This document shows, piece by piece, positions 7,192-13,372 of a stretch of DNA of 13,372 nucleotides. The position numbers were made by a program, and so were the translations under genes. The stretch's first letter is position 1, and each line of letters starts with the position of its first letter. This DNA comes from Akkermansia sp. Lineage in GTDB: Bacteria > Verrucomicrobiota > Verrucomicrobiia > Verrucomicrobiales > Akkermansiaceae. The stretch is taken from the NCBI GenBank assembly GCA_017555465.1, contig JAFZGH010000060.1, positions 1-13,372 of the forward strand. Direction: 5' to 3'. The notes beneath the pieces were generated by a model that saw only the letters and a program-made list of their open reading frames with translations, was not told the origin of the DNA and made no database searches.

Positions 7192-7220
7192 ATGCTACCA
7201 TGTGTCCTGCATCTTGGCAA
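7192..7220 (-). promoter_or_regulatory. Promoter candidate for dus, leaderless geometry
   Basis: On the minus strand, TTGCCA (7215-7220) and TAGCAT (7192-7197) are spaced by 17 bp, matching consensus at 5/6 and 4/6. Only 6 nt separate the -10 box from the dus ATG at 7185, so transcription would start at or next to the start codon. Confidence 0.45.
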
Positions 7221-7262
7221 GTGGTCTGTACGTGAAATTATTGAACTGCTAGCTGAATGAGC

Positions 7263-7291
7263 TTGACAAAAGTTCTGTATGCGTGCATAAA
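7263..7291 (+). promoter_or_regulatory. Promoter candidate for the ldt2-ldt3 operon
   Basis: A perfect TTGACA (7263-7268) is followed after 17 bp by CATAAA (7286-7291, 4/6 match to the -10 consensus). The predicted start near 7298 gives a leader of about 23 nt before the ATG at 7321, which also argues against an earlier ATG at 7291 inside the promoter. Confidence 0.65.
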
Positions 7292-7320
7292 TGCCGTACA
7301 CTAGTCTCACAATTTTATAT

Positions 7321-7917
7321 ATGAAACGCCGTATCATCATGCTTGCCTCGCTGGCATTGGTTGTCGCCTCTTGCATCAATACGCCCGATGAACTGGCTCA
7401 GATGGCAACAGGATATGCCTTTGCCCGCCCCAAGAATAAGATGAATGTGACGGAATCGGTGAGTGTGGGGCAGTGGGATGTCCCTGCCGGACTGGAGGGC
7501 CCGCGCCGTATTGTGATTGATACGGAGTTGCAGCAGGCTCATTATTATATTGCAGGGCGTCGTGTGGGTTGGAGCACGATTTCCTCCGGCAAGGCAGGTA
7601 AGGATACACCCAAGGGGGTATTCCCTATTCTTGCCAAGGATGCTGACCATACATCCTCGACATACGGCAGCATTGTGGATGCTGACGGTAATACGCTGAT
7701 CCGTGATTACACCAAGGGAGAACCGATTCCTCCCGGTGGTATTTACAAGGGTGCTCCTATGACGAATGGTATGCAGCTGACCTGGGGCGGCATCTGGATG
7801 CATGAGGGAATTGTGACCTCTGCGCCGGAAAGTCATGGCTGCATCCGCCTGCCTAAGCGCATGGCCAAGATTTTCTTTGATAACACCCCGGTGGGAACCC
7901 CGGTAGAAATTAAGTGA
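7321..7917 (+). CDS. L,D-transpeptidase (YkuD domain) lipoprotein (ldt2)
   Basis: This is a compact 198-aa YkuD enzyme expected to act on peptidoglycan stem peptides at the periplasmic side. The N-terminus MKRRII is followed by a hydrophobic stretch and the lipobox VASC, with lipid Cys18. The YkuD domain fills about 62-197: IVIDTELQQAHYY opens it, WMHEG holds His161, and SHGCIRLP holds His172 and catalytic Cys174. The ATG at 7321 is favoured over the one at 7291, which lies within the -10 box and would add 10 residues before a good signal peptide. Its stop is followed one base later by the ldt3 ATG. It shares the order of motifs and a YGxxxDAxGxxI segment with ldt3, so the two are diverged tandem paralogues. 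No LysM or PG-binding domain is attached. Confidence 0.92.
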   Translation: MKRRIIMLASLALVVASCINTPDELAQMATGYAFARPKNKMNVTESVSVGQWDVPAGLEGPRRIVIDTELQQAHYYIAGRRVGWSTISSGKAGKDTPKGVFPILAKDADHTSSTYGSIVDADGNTLIRDYTKGEPIPPGGIYKGAPMTNGMQLTWGGIWMHEGIVTSAPESHGCIRLPKRMAKIFFDNTPVGTPVEIK

Positions 7918-7918
7918 T

Positions 7919-8659
7919 ATGGAATGCGTTGTGAAAAATGCTATTCTGAGCGTCGTGGGTGCGGCCTCTCTGTTGCTGGTGGCTTGCCAGCAGCAGCAAC
8001 AACAACAGAACCACGCGCTTACTCCAGTGTGCACAAATGCCCAGACTCCTTATGAGCGTTTTGTTTCCGGTTCCAGAAAGTACCCCACGGTCATGGAGGT
8101 GTACATGGATGATGCGCTCCTCAAGCAGGCAGATAAGAAAAGCCAGGTGGTTATCAGTCTCAGCCAGCAACGTGGCCGTTTGTATGTGGAAGGCAAGGTG
8201 GCGGCGGATTGGCCTGTTTCCACCGGGGCAGATACGCATCCCACTCCTGCCGGTAGGTTCCGTGTGCGTTATAAGTCAAAGGAATATGCCTCTAATCGCT
8301 ACGGCAAGATGTATGATGCTGAAGGAAAGTGCATTGATGGCAATGCAGATGCCTTTACCCAGCAGATTCCCGAAGGCGGGCGTTTTGAAGGTTCTCCTAT
8401 GCCGAACTGGATGCGCCTGACTGCCGATGGTATCGGTATGCACACGGGTAAGGTGAAGGCCGGCCGCCGCCTTTCGCATGGGTGTATCCGCCTGCCTCAT
8501 GTGATTTCTACCATGCTTTTTGATATTGTGGAGTATGGTACCCGGGTGATTATTTATGAGGATATTGAGCCCGATTATCCCGTGGCGGAGATTGTGGCTC
8601 GCCGTGAGATTTCAGCTGCGGAATCGGCCGCTGCGGCAGAGCCCGAGGGCGAACTGTAA
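7919..8659 (+). CDS. L,D-transpeptidase (YkuD domain) lipoprotein with poly-Gln linker (ldt3)
   Basis: The second enzyme of the tandem pair has 246 aa. It has a lipoprotein signal ending LLLVAC (lipid Cys23) followed at once by seven Gln residues (24-30), then a short linker. The YkuD domain covers about 76-213, with MHTG (His175) and LSHGCIRLP (His187, catalytic Cys189). The C-terminus (228-246) is Ala/Glu-rich. The ATG at 7919 starts one base after the ldt2 stop; a GTG at 7931 would also give a good signal peptide (KNAILSVVGAASLLLVAC), and I cannot decide between them. It probably shares the ldt2 promoter. The insert between WPVSTG and the MHTG motif resembles that of ldt2 (YGKMYDAEGKCI against YGSIVDADGNTL). 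No terminator is seen before the M42 gene 45 bp downstream. Confidence 0.92.
   Translation: MECVVKNAILSVVGAASLLLVACQQQQQQQNHALTPVCTNAQTPYERFVSGSRKYPTVMEVYMDDALLKQADKKSQVVISLSQQRGRLYVEGKVAADWPVSTGADTHPTPAGRFRVRYKSKEYASNRYGKMYDAEGKCIDGNADAFTQQIPEGGRFEGSPMPNWMRLTADGIGMHTGKVKAGRRLSHGCIRLPHVISTMLFDIVEYGTRVIIYEDIEPDYPVAEIVARREISAAESAAAAEPEGEL
7988..8008 (+). repeat. CAG/CAA trinucleotide tract (seven Gln codons) in ldt3
   Basis: Seven consecutive CAR codons (three CAG, three CAA, one CAG) directly follow the lipid-anchor Cys codon. Slippage here would change linker length in whole residues without breaking the frame. Confidence 0.8.
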
Positions 8660-8704
8660 CGGATTGGGCTTGCTCCTGCTGGTGTTTCCGTGTAAAGTAG
8701 GGGC

Positions 8705-9745
8705 ATGCTGAACAGGGATTTGCTTGAGCGCTGCAGTAATGCAGCAGGTGTTTCCGGATTTGAGGGGGATGTACGTGCTCTCATTGCCGGAGAGTTGCAG
8801 GAGTGTTGTGATATTACCGAAACTGTGGCCGGTAATCTGGTGTGCCAGATGAAAGGTGCTGCAGAGGGTCCGGTGGTGGCGCTGCTGGCCCACATGGATG
8901 AAATCGGTTTCATGGTGCAGGGGATTACCCCGGATGGCTTTCTGCTGATTGTGCCGCTGGGCGGCTGGTGGAACCACACGCTGCCCAGTCAGCGTGTGCT
9001 GGTACACACGCGCGATGGCCGCCGTATTCCCGGGCAGATTGGTACGCGCCCGCCGCATCTGCTGCCGGAAGGTCAGAGAAAGCAGGTGATGGATACAGAA
9101 TCACTTTTTATTGATATCGGCGCTTCCTGCGCCGAGGAAGTGTCGGCCTGCGGTATACGCATCGGCTGCGCGGTGACGCCGGATGTGGCGCTGCAGCCGC
9201 TGGAGATTCCCCACCGCTGGATGGGGAAGGCATTTGATAACCGTGTCGGTGTGTATTGCATGATTGAGGTGATGCGCCGCCTGGCCGGGGAGCAGTTGGA
9301 TTGCACTCTGCAGGCTATCGGCACAGTGCAGGAGGAAGTGGGCACCCGCGGAGCCCGCGCCTTGGAGCAGACACCTGATCTGGCCATTGTGCTGGAAGGC
9401 CCGCCTGCAGATGATACCTTCGGCCAGAGCGGCATCTGCCGCCAGGGAGTGCTGGGGCAGGGCGTGCAGGTTCGTTTGTTTGACCCGACCAATATCACTC
9501 CCCCTGCGCTGGCTGATACGGTGCTGGAGCTGGCGGAGCGCGAAGGCATTGCCTGTCAGCCCACGGTGCGCCGTACGGGCGGTACGGATGCCGCGGCCAG
9601 CTATCCGCACTGGTATGGCTGCCCGTCTATTGTCTTCGGGGTGCCGGTGCGCTATATCCACTCGCACAACGGGATTCTGGATGACCGCGACCTGGAGGCC
9701 TGCATTGAACTGACCTGTGCGCTGATTCGCAACGTGAGCCGATGA
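8705..9745 (+). CDS. M42 family metallopeptidase, second copy
   Basis: This 346-aa protein is a second M42 aminopeptidase, cytosolic and without a signal peptide. Ligands are LAHMDEIGF (His63, Asp65), KAFDNRVG (Asp178), TVQEEVG (Glu210, Glu211) and RYIHSHNG (His319). The fifth ligand region reads VLEGPPADD, with Glu231 where the copy at 7-1092 has Asp; many M42 members carry this EG-x-PA-D form. ERCSNAAGVSGFE is a normal family N-terminus and supports the ATG at 8705. Upstream, TAAAGT at 8693-8698 is a weak -10 candidate without a convincing -35, so transcription from the ldt2 promoter is also possible. Its stop overlaps the next start as ATGA, which couples it to the acyltransferase gene. 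Substrate preference is not readable. Confidence 0.93.
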   Translation: MLNRDLLERCSNAAGVSGFEGDVRALIAGELQECCDITETVAGNLVCQMKGAAEGPVVALLAHMDEIGFMVQGITPDGFLLIVPLGGWWNHTLPSQRVLVHTRDGRRIPGQIGTRPPHLLPEGQRKQVMDTESLFIDIGASCAEEVSACGIRIGCAVTPDVALQPLEIPHRWMGKAFDNRVGVYCMIEVMRRLAGEQLDCTLQAIGTVQEEVGTRGARALEQTPDLAIVLEGPPADDTFGQSGICRQGVLGQGVQVRLFDPTNITPPALADTVLELAEREGIACQPTVRRTGGTDAAASYPHWYGCPSIVFGVPVRYIHSHNGILDDRDLEACIELTCALIRNVSR

Positions 9746-10689
9746 ACGCTCCTTCCAACAGAGAGGAATGGGTGGATTGCGCCCGCACCTTGGCCATGTT
9801 CTTCATCATCTGGCTGCATGCTGCTGCGGCCCCGGTGTGGACGGGTAAGGTCGTGGGCGGTGCCATTGCGCTCTTCTTCTTGCTCGCGGGGTATTTTCTC
9901 CCTGTGTCGGCGGGGGCGGTGCTGCGCCGCACCGGGCGGCTGGCGCTGGCTTGGGCAGCGTGGTCTCTGGTCAGTGTGGTGTTCCTGCTGGTGGTAAAGC
10001 CCTATGTGGATATTGAATGGCAGCGTGTGGTGGGCTGGCAGGTGGCGGCATATAATACACCCTTGTGGTTTTTGAAGACCCTGGTGGCCTATCAGCTGGT
10101 GGCTGCAGGGCTGCTGGCGCTTCGCCTGCTGCCGCGCTATGCCTGGGTGCTGGTGGTGTTTCTGGCGTTGTGCAGTTATACGACTGCGCCCTCGCAGCAC
10201 TTGAGCGTGCGCTTTGATTATATGTGGATTTTTCTGCTGGGATTTGCTGCCAAGGCCGCGCCGCTGGCAACGGTTCGCGTGTACATGGAGAAAAACTGGT
10301 GGATTCTGGCGCTGGTGGTGCTGGGGGTGTTCCTGCAGCCGGAGGTGCTGGAGGAGTATGCTGATTTTGCAGATGTCTCGTGGCGTCACTGCAACTTGCC
10401 GTTGTGGAATCTGGCCTTCATGGCTGCGTTTCTGCTGGTGAGTGTGCTGCTTGTCCGGGTTTTGCCGCGGGTGGCCGGGGGGCTGGCAATCTGCGGGCGG
10501 TGGATGCTGTTTATCTATGCTGGGCATTCGTATCTGCTGGCGCCGCTGTACCAGTGGAAGGAATTGCGGTGGGGCTGGAATATCTGGGTGCCGCTGCTGG
10601 TCCTGCCGCTGCTTGTGCTGCTGGCTGCGGGACTTTCGCGTGTGCTGCCCCGCACCATGGCGGTGCTGCAGGCAAAGGCGTGGCGGTGA
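9742..10689 (+). CDS. Acyltransferase-3 family integral membrane protein
   Basis: AT3 (PF01757-like) proteins move acyl groups, often acetyl, across the inner membrane to sugars of exopolysaccharide, O-antigen or peptidoglycan. The 315-aa product has about ten membrane segments (roughly 15-30, 38-55, 66-86, 110-130, 133-147, 158-172, 186-198, 221-240, 253-270, 281-298). The first carries the family's R-x10-H motif, Arg15 to His26, within EEWVDCARTLAM. PLWFLKTL (107-114) resembles the conserved loop before a central membrane segment. There is no fused SGNH domain. The ATG overlaps the M42 stop by 4 bp, a sign of coupled translation, though an acyltransferase and a cytosolic peptidase have no obvious joint reaction. 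The acceptor is unknown; the upstream transpeptidases make peptidoglycan or a surface glycan reasonable guesses. Confidence 0.82.
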   Translation: MNAPSNREEWVDCARTLAMFFIIWLHAAAAPVWTGKVVGGAIALFFLLAGYFLPVSAGAVLRRTGRLALAWAAWSLVSVVFLLVVKPYVDIEWQRVVGWQVAAYNTPLWFLKTLVAYQLVAAGLLALRLLPRYAWVLVVFLALCSYTTAPSQHLSVRFDYMWIFLLGFAAKAAPLATVRVYMEKNWWILALVVLGVFLQPEVLEEYADFADVSWRHCNLPLWNLAFMAAFLLVSVLLVRVLPRVAGGLAICGRWMLFIYAGHSYLLAPLYQWKELRWGWNIWVPLLVLPLLVLLAAGLSRVLPRTMAVLQAKAWR

Positions 10690-10695
10690 ATACTA

Positions 10696-10724
10696 TTGAC
10701 CCGTGTGGCAAAACAGGCTATTAT
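10696..10724 (+). promoter_or_regulatory. Promoter candidate for nrnA-truB-ribF, near-leaderless geometry
   Basis: TTGACC (10696-10701) and TATTAT (10719-10724) are spaced by 17 bp and each match consensus at 5/6. The -10 box ends 8 nt before the nrnA ATG at 10733, so the transcript would start only about 1-3 nt before the start codon. Confidence 0.65.
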
Positions 10725-10732
10725 AAGGCCGC

Positions 10733-11701
10733 ATGTACGAGCAACTCTATTCCCGTATTCAGCAGTGCAGCACAATTGCTGTGACCTCCCATTTCCGGCC
10801 GGATGGTGATGCCATCGGTTCTACCCTGGCGCTGGGGCTGGTGCTGCAGAGCCTGGGCAAGAAGGTGTATATGTGGAATGAGGACGGGGTGCCCGCCCGC
10901 TATGCGTTTCTGGGGGGAGCGGAGCTGATTCAGCCGTTGCCGGATGCTGTGCCGGCGGATGTGGAGATGCTGATTTGTGTGGATACGGGTGACTGGAAAC
11001 GCCTGGGTGACCGCACGCAGCAGCTGCTGGCAGATTTTCCGCTGATTGTGAATATTGACCACCACGGCACGAATACGCGCTATGGCCATATGCAGATTAT
11101 TGAGCCGGAAACGGCAGCCTGCGCTTATGTGCTGTTCAATATGCTGAAGGCCTGGGGGGTGAAGCTGTCGAAAGCGATGGCTGATGCTCTCTATGTGGGA
11201 ATCAGCACGGATACGGGCTCATTCCAGTACGGCAGCACAACGCCGGGGGTGATGCACGCTGCCGGTGAGTTGCTGACCGCCGGAGTGGATGTGGCGGATG
11301 TGAACCGACGCGTGTACCAGGAGGTGCCGTATACCTCGCTTCTGATGCAGCGCGAGGTGCTGAACCACATGGTGGTGGAGGCTGCCGGTCAGCTGGCGCA
11401 TTACTCTATGCCTGCCGGTCGCAAGGCGGAGCTGGGGGTGACGCTGGAGGATACCAAGGACCTGGTGGATGTGGTGCGCGTGTTGCAGGGGGTGCGCGTG
11501 GCGGTTATTTTTGAGGATCTGGAGGATGGACGCATACGTATGTCGCTGCGTAGTAAGGACCCGGCCATCAGCGTGGCGGCGATTGCAGCGCAGTTCGGCG
11601 GCGGCGGGCATGCTATGGCTTCCGGTATCCGCATGCGTGGTGAGTTGGCTGCTTGCCGCGAGCAGGTGCTCAACGCTATCAGAAAGGAGCTGGCGGTATG
11701 A
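10733..11701 (+). CDS. nrnA: DHH/DHHA1 phosphoesterase, NrnA-type nanoRNase/pAp phosphatase
   Basis: NrnA-like enzymes degrade 2-5-nt RNAs from the 5' or 3' end and in several species also dephosphorylate 3'-phosphoadenosine 5'-phosphate. The 322-aa protein has the DHH set of metal ligands: SHFRPDGDAIGS (His20, Asp24, Asp26), CVDTGD (Asp84), the name-giving DHH (109-111) and STDTGSF (Asp160). The DHHA1 domain follows, with the substrate-binding FGGGGHAMASG at 288-298. The 19 residues before the first motif are normal for the family, which supports the ATG at 10733. The gene heads a cluster with truB and ribF, an order common in bacteria. The truB start lies inside its stop as ATGA. Whether pAp is a substrate here cannot be seen. 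Confidence 0.94.
   Translation: MYEQLYSRIQQCSTIAVTSHFRPDGDAIGSTLALGLVLQSLGKKVYMWNEDGVPARYAFLGGAELIQPLPDAVPADVEMLICVDTGDWKRLGDRTQQLLADFPLIVNIDHHGTNTRYGHMQIIEPETAACAYVLFNMLKAWGVKLSKAMADALYVGISTDTGSFQYGSTTPGVMHAAGELLTAGVDVADVNRRVYQEVPYTSLLMQREVLNHMVVEAAGQLAHYSMPAGRKAELGVTLEDTKDLVDVVRVLQGVRVAVIFEDLEDGRIRMSLRSKDPAISVAAIAAQFGGGGHAMASGIRMRGELAACREQVLNAIRKELAV
11684..11689 (+). promoter_or_regulatory. Ribosome binding site of truB
   Basis: AAGGAG ends 8 nt before the truB ATG at 11698 and lies within the end of nrnA. It is the only good Shine-Dalgarno match before any confidently assigned start in the window, and it decides the start over an in-frame ORF opening at 11653. Confidence 0.6.
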
Positions 11702-12423
11702 GTGAGGTGGAACAACCCAGCGGGGTGCTGCTGGTGGATAAGGACCCGGGCTTTACTTCGCACAATGCAGTGGCGCTCTGCCGCCGTATTCTGCAGACGA
11801 AGAAGGTGGGCCACTGCGGCACGCTGGATCCCATGGCCACGGGCATGCTGATTGTGGTGATTGGTAAGGCCACAAAGATGCAGGATTTGCTGATGTGCGA
11901 GGATAAAGTGTACACGGCCACCATGAAGCTGGGGGTGGAGACCAACAGTCAGGATGCCGATGGCGAGGTGGTGGCGGTGAAGCCGACAGAAGGTATAACC
12001 GAGGATGCAATCCGCGCGGCGTTTGAGTATTACCACGGTGAGTTTGACCAGGTGCCGCCTATGTATTCGGCGGTGAAGATTAATGGTGTGCCATGCTACA
12101 AGCTGGCGCGCAAGGGCAAGGAGGTGGAACGCAAGGCTCGTCATGTGGCGGTGCTGGATTATGAGATTATCCGGATTGACCTGGCGGCCGCCGAAGTGGA
12201 TTTCCGCGTGCACTGCACCAAGGGGTTCTATGTGCGCACCTACGCGCACGATATCGGGCAGCTACTGGGCTGTGGCGCGCATCTGACGGCGCTGCGCCGT
12301 ATACGCAGCGGGCATTTTGATATTGCAGAGGCGGTGGATGTGCCGACGCTTAAGGCCGCCAGTCGTGAGGAGTTACTGGCGCGTCTGCTGCCGGTGGAAA
12401 AGGTGCTTGCTGACCGGGTGTGA
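11698..12423 (+). CDS. truB: tRNA pseudouridine-55 synthase
   Basis: TruB converts U55 in the T-loop of nearly all tRNAs to pseudouridine. The 241-aa protein contains GVLLVDKDPGFTSH (9-22), the catalytic motif GHCGTLDPMATGML (38-51) with nucleophile Asp44, PPMYSAVKINGVPCYKLAR (about 120-138) and the KGFYVRTYAHDIG segment near 180-192. It is shorter than E. coli TruB (314 aa) and lacks room for a C-terminal PUA-like domain; such short forms exist in other phyla. The ATG at 11698 overlaps the nrnA stop (ATGA) and has an AAGGAG upstream. Its stop TGA shares one base with the ribF ATG (TGATG), so the three genes are likely translated from one mRNA. Confidence 0.96.
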   Translation: MSEVEQPSGVLLVDKDPGFTSHNAVALCRRILQTKKVGHCGTLDPMATGMLIVVIGKATKMQDLLMCEDKVYTATMKLGVETNSQDADGEVVAVKPTEGITEDAIRAAFEYYHGEFDQVPPMYSAVKINGVPCYKLARKGKEVERKARHVAVLDYEIIRIDLAAAEVDFRVHCTKGFYVRTYAHDIGQLLGCGAHLTALRRIRSGHFDIAEAVDVPTLKAASREELLARLLPVEKVLADRV

Positions 12424-13325
12424 TGAGGATTGTGCATTCCATGCATGAACTGGCTGCCCTGAACCAGAGGGTTCATTGGGCGCTCGGCTTCTTTGACGGG
12501 GTGCACCGCGGACACCGGCGTGTGATTGAGTCCGCAGCCACGCCGGGCGCGCTGCGCGGTGTGCTGACCTTTGCGGAGCATCCGCTGGCGCTTCTGGCGC
12601 CGGAGAAACAGCCCCGGTTGATTACGCCGCTGGCGGGGCAGAAGCGGGCGCTGCTGGAGTCTCTGGGGGTGGATGTGCTCCTGGAATTGCCTTTTACCCG
12701 GGAACTGGCGGCGCTGGAGCCGCGGGCTTTTCTGGATGCGCTGCGGGAGAATTGCCCCATGGCGGGTATTTCCGTGGGGCGCAACTGGCGTTTTGGCCGT
12801 GGTGGTGCCGGGGATGCTGCTTTTGTGGAGGCGAATTGCGCGGAACACGGCTTGAATGCCTGTGTGCAGGATATGGCAGAACTGGAGGGAGAGAATATTT
12901 GCTCCACCCGCATACGCGAGTTGCTGCAGGCGGGGGATTTACTGCGGGCGGAGGCGATGCTCGGGCATGCGTTCAGTGTGGCCGGAGTGGTGGAGCCGGG
13001 ACAGCGGCTTGCCCGCCAGCTGGGATTTCCCACGGCAAATATCACGGTGCATCCGCAGGCGGTGCTGCCGCCCGCCGGGGTGTATGAGGTTTCGGTCTCT
13101 GTGGAGGGGACAACCTGCCGCGGTATTGCGAATTTGGGGCTGCGCCCCACGATTGAGGAGGCGCAGAAGGTGGTGCGGCTGGAGACTCACCTGCTCGACT
13201 GGCAGGGGGATTTGTATGGCCGCTGCCTGCAGGTGGAACTGCGGCGTTTCCTGCGCCCGGAGCGCCGGTTCGCTTCGGTGGAGGAGCTGCGCGCGCAGAT
13301 TGCGGCAGATGTTCAGATGCTGTGA
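12423..13325 (+). CDS. ribF: Bifunctional riboflavin kinase / FAD synthetase
   Basis: RibF phosphorylates riboflavin to FMN and adenylylates FMN to FAD. The 300-aa protein shows both halves. The N-terminal nucleotidyltransferase has GFFDGVHRGH (22-31, the HxGH-type motif), VGRNWRFGRGGAGD (118-131) and STRIRELL (161-168). The C-terminal kinase has QLGFPTANI (199-207), GIANLGLRPT (234-243) and LETHLLD (253-259) with the catalytic Glu254. The product supplies flavin for the FMN enzyme Dus elsewhere in the window, though no special link is implied. I choose the ATG at 12423, which overlaps the truB stop; a GTG one codon earlier is also possible. It is the last gene of the nrnA-truB-ribF cluster. 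No terminator is visible in the 47 bp that follow. Confidence 0.96.
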   Translation: MRIVHSMHELAALNQRVHWALGFFDGVHRGHRRVIESAATPGALRGVLTFAEHPLALLAPEKQPRLITPLAGQKRALLESLGVDVLLELPFTRELAALEPRAFLDALRENCPMAGISVGRNWRFGRGGAGDAAFVEANCAEHGLNACVQDMAELEGENICSTRIRELLQAGDLLRAEAMLGHAFSVAGVVEPGQRLARQLGFPTANITVHPQAVLPPAGVYEVSVSVEGTTCRGIANLGLRPTIEEAQKVVRLETHLLDWQGDLYGRCLQVELRRFLRPERRFASVEELRAQIAADVQML

Positions 13326-13372
13326 TTCACGGCGTATTGCTGCCCCAGTTTGTGGGAGGTGGCAATGGCGTT
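13313..13372 (-). CDS. Possible 3' fragment of a convergent gene at the window edge
   Basis: Nineteen open codons on the minus strand end in TGA at 13313-13315 and read NAIATSHKLGQQYAVNHSI. Fourteen of the 19 third positions are G or C, in line with coding bias here, and it would overlap ribF tail-to-tail by 13 bp, as dus and apaG overlap. The stretch is too short to identify, and the plus strand is also open here, so this is tentative. Confidence 0.28.
   Translation of the reverse strand, partial: NAIATSHKLGQQYAVNHSI

Noticed and set aside
7291..7320. Upstream ATG at 7291 for ldt2
   Set aside because: It lies at the edge of the predicted -10 box, upstream of the predicted transcription start, and adds residues before a good lipoprotein signal.
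9652..12249. Long minus-strand frames opposite the acyltransferase, nrnA and truB
   Set aside because: The products are His/Arg/Gln-rich with no motif, while the plus strand carries complete conserved families.
13352..13372. GGGAGG followed by ATG at 13365 as the start of a rightward gene
   Set aside because: Only about two codons are visible, and SD sequences are rare in this window; it may be chance. The opposite-strand fragment is slightly better supported.
1..13372. CRISPR arrays, tRNA/rRNA genes, insertion sequences, attachment sites, prophage or defence genes
   Set aside because: I looked on both strands and saw no regularly spaced repeats, no transposase or integrase motifs and no structural RNA sequence; the longest gene-free stretch is 154 bp.

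Overview
The window is about 60% GC, tightly packed bacterial chromosome: 14 complete protein genes, one possible gene fragment at the right edge, no RNA genes, no mobile elements, and no gap over 154 bp. Three lipoprotein L,D-transpeptidases, OM-type lipoprotein signals and almost no Shine-Dalgarno sequences point to a diderm with weak SD use. The gene content resembles a verrucomicrobial (Akkermansia-like) genome; that assignment is inference from recalled family features, not a search result.

Layout. Positions 1-4800 are leftward: a processive GT2 glycosyltransferase, an L,D-transpeptidase lipoprotein (ldt1), purD with a clear intrinsic terminator, and an M42 aminopeptidase whose start codon lies just past that terminator. 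The 154-bp region 4801-4954 is divergent, with two overlapping face-to-face promoter candidates and a strong dyad. Rightward from it come an unrecognised secreted protein (308 aa) and an overlapping ApaG-domain gene. A leftward tRNA-dihydrouridine synthase gene runs tail-to-tail into apaG with a 50-bp overlap. From 7321 rightward lie two tandem L,D-transpeptidase lipoproteins (ldt2, ldt3), a second M42 peptidase and an acyltransferase-3 membrane protein. Then comes a conserved housekeeping cluster, nrnA-truB-ribF, joined by ATGA/TGATG overlaps and headed by its own strong promoter candidate.

Functions. One theme is envelope work: three YkuD transpeptidases (peptidoglycan 3-3 crosslinking or protein anchoring), a polysaccharide-type GT2 and an AT3 acyltransferase. 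The other is core metabolism and RNA: purine synthesis (PurD), tRNA modification (Dus, TruB), nanoRNA/pAp turnover (NrnA), FAD synthesis (RibF) and peptide turnover (two M42 enzymes).

I found no defence system, prophage or clearly new multi-gene system. The best leads are regulatory: promoter geometry predicting leaderless mRNAs for nrnA and dus, the dyad at the predicted 5' end of the GT2 transcript, and the terminator touching the M42 start. The unknown secreted protein paired with ApaG and the Arg-rich tail on ldt1 are the best protein leads.
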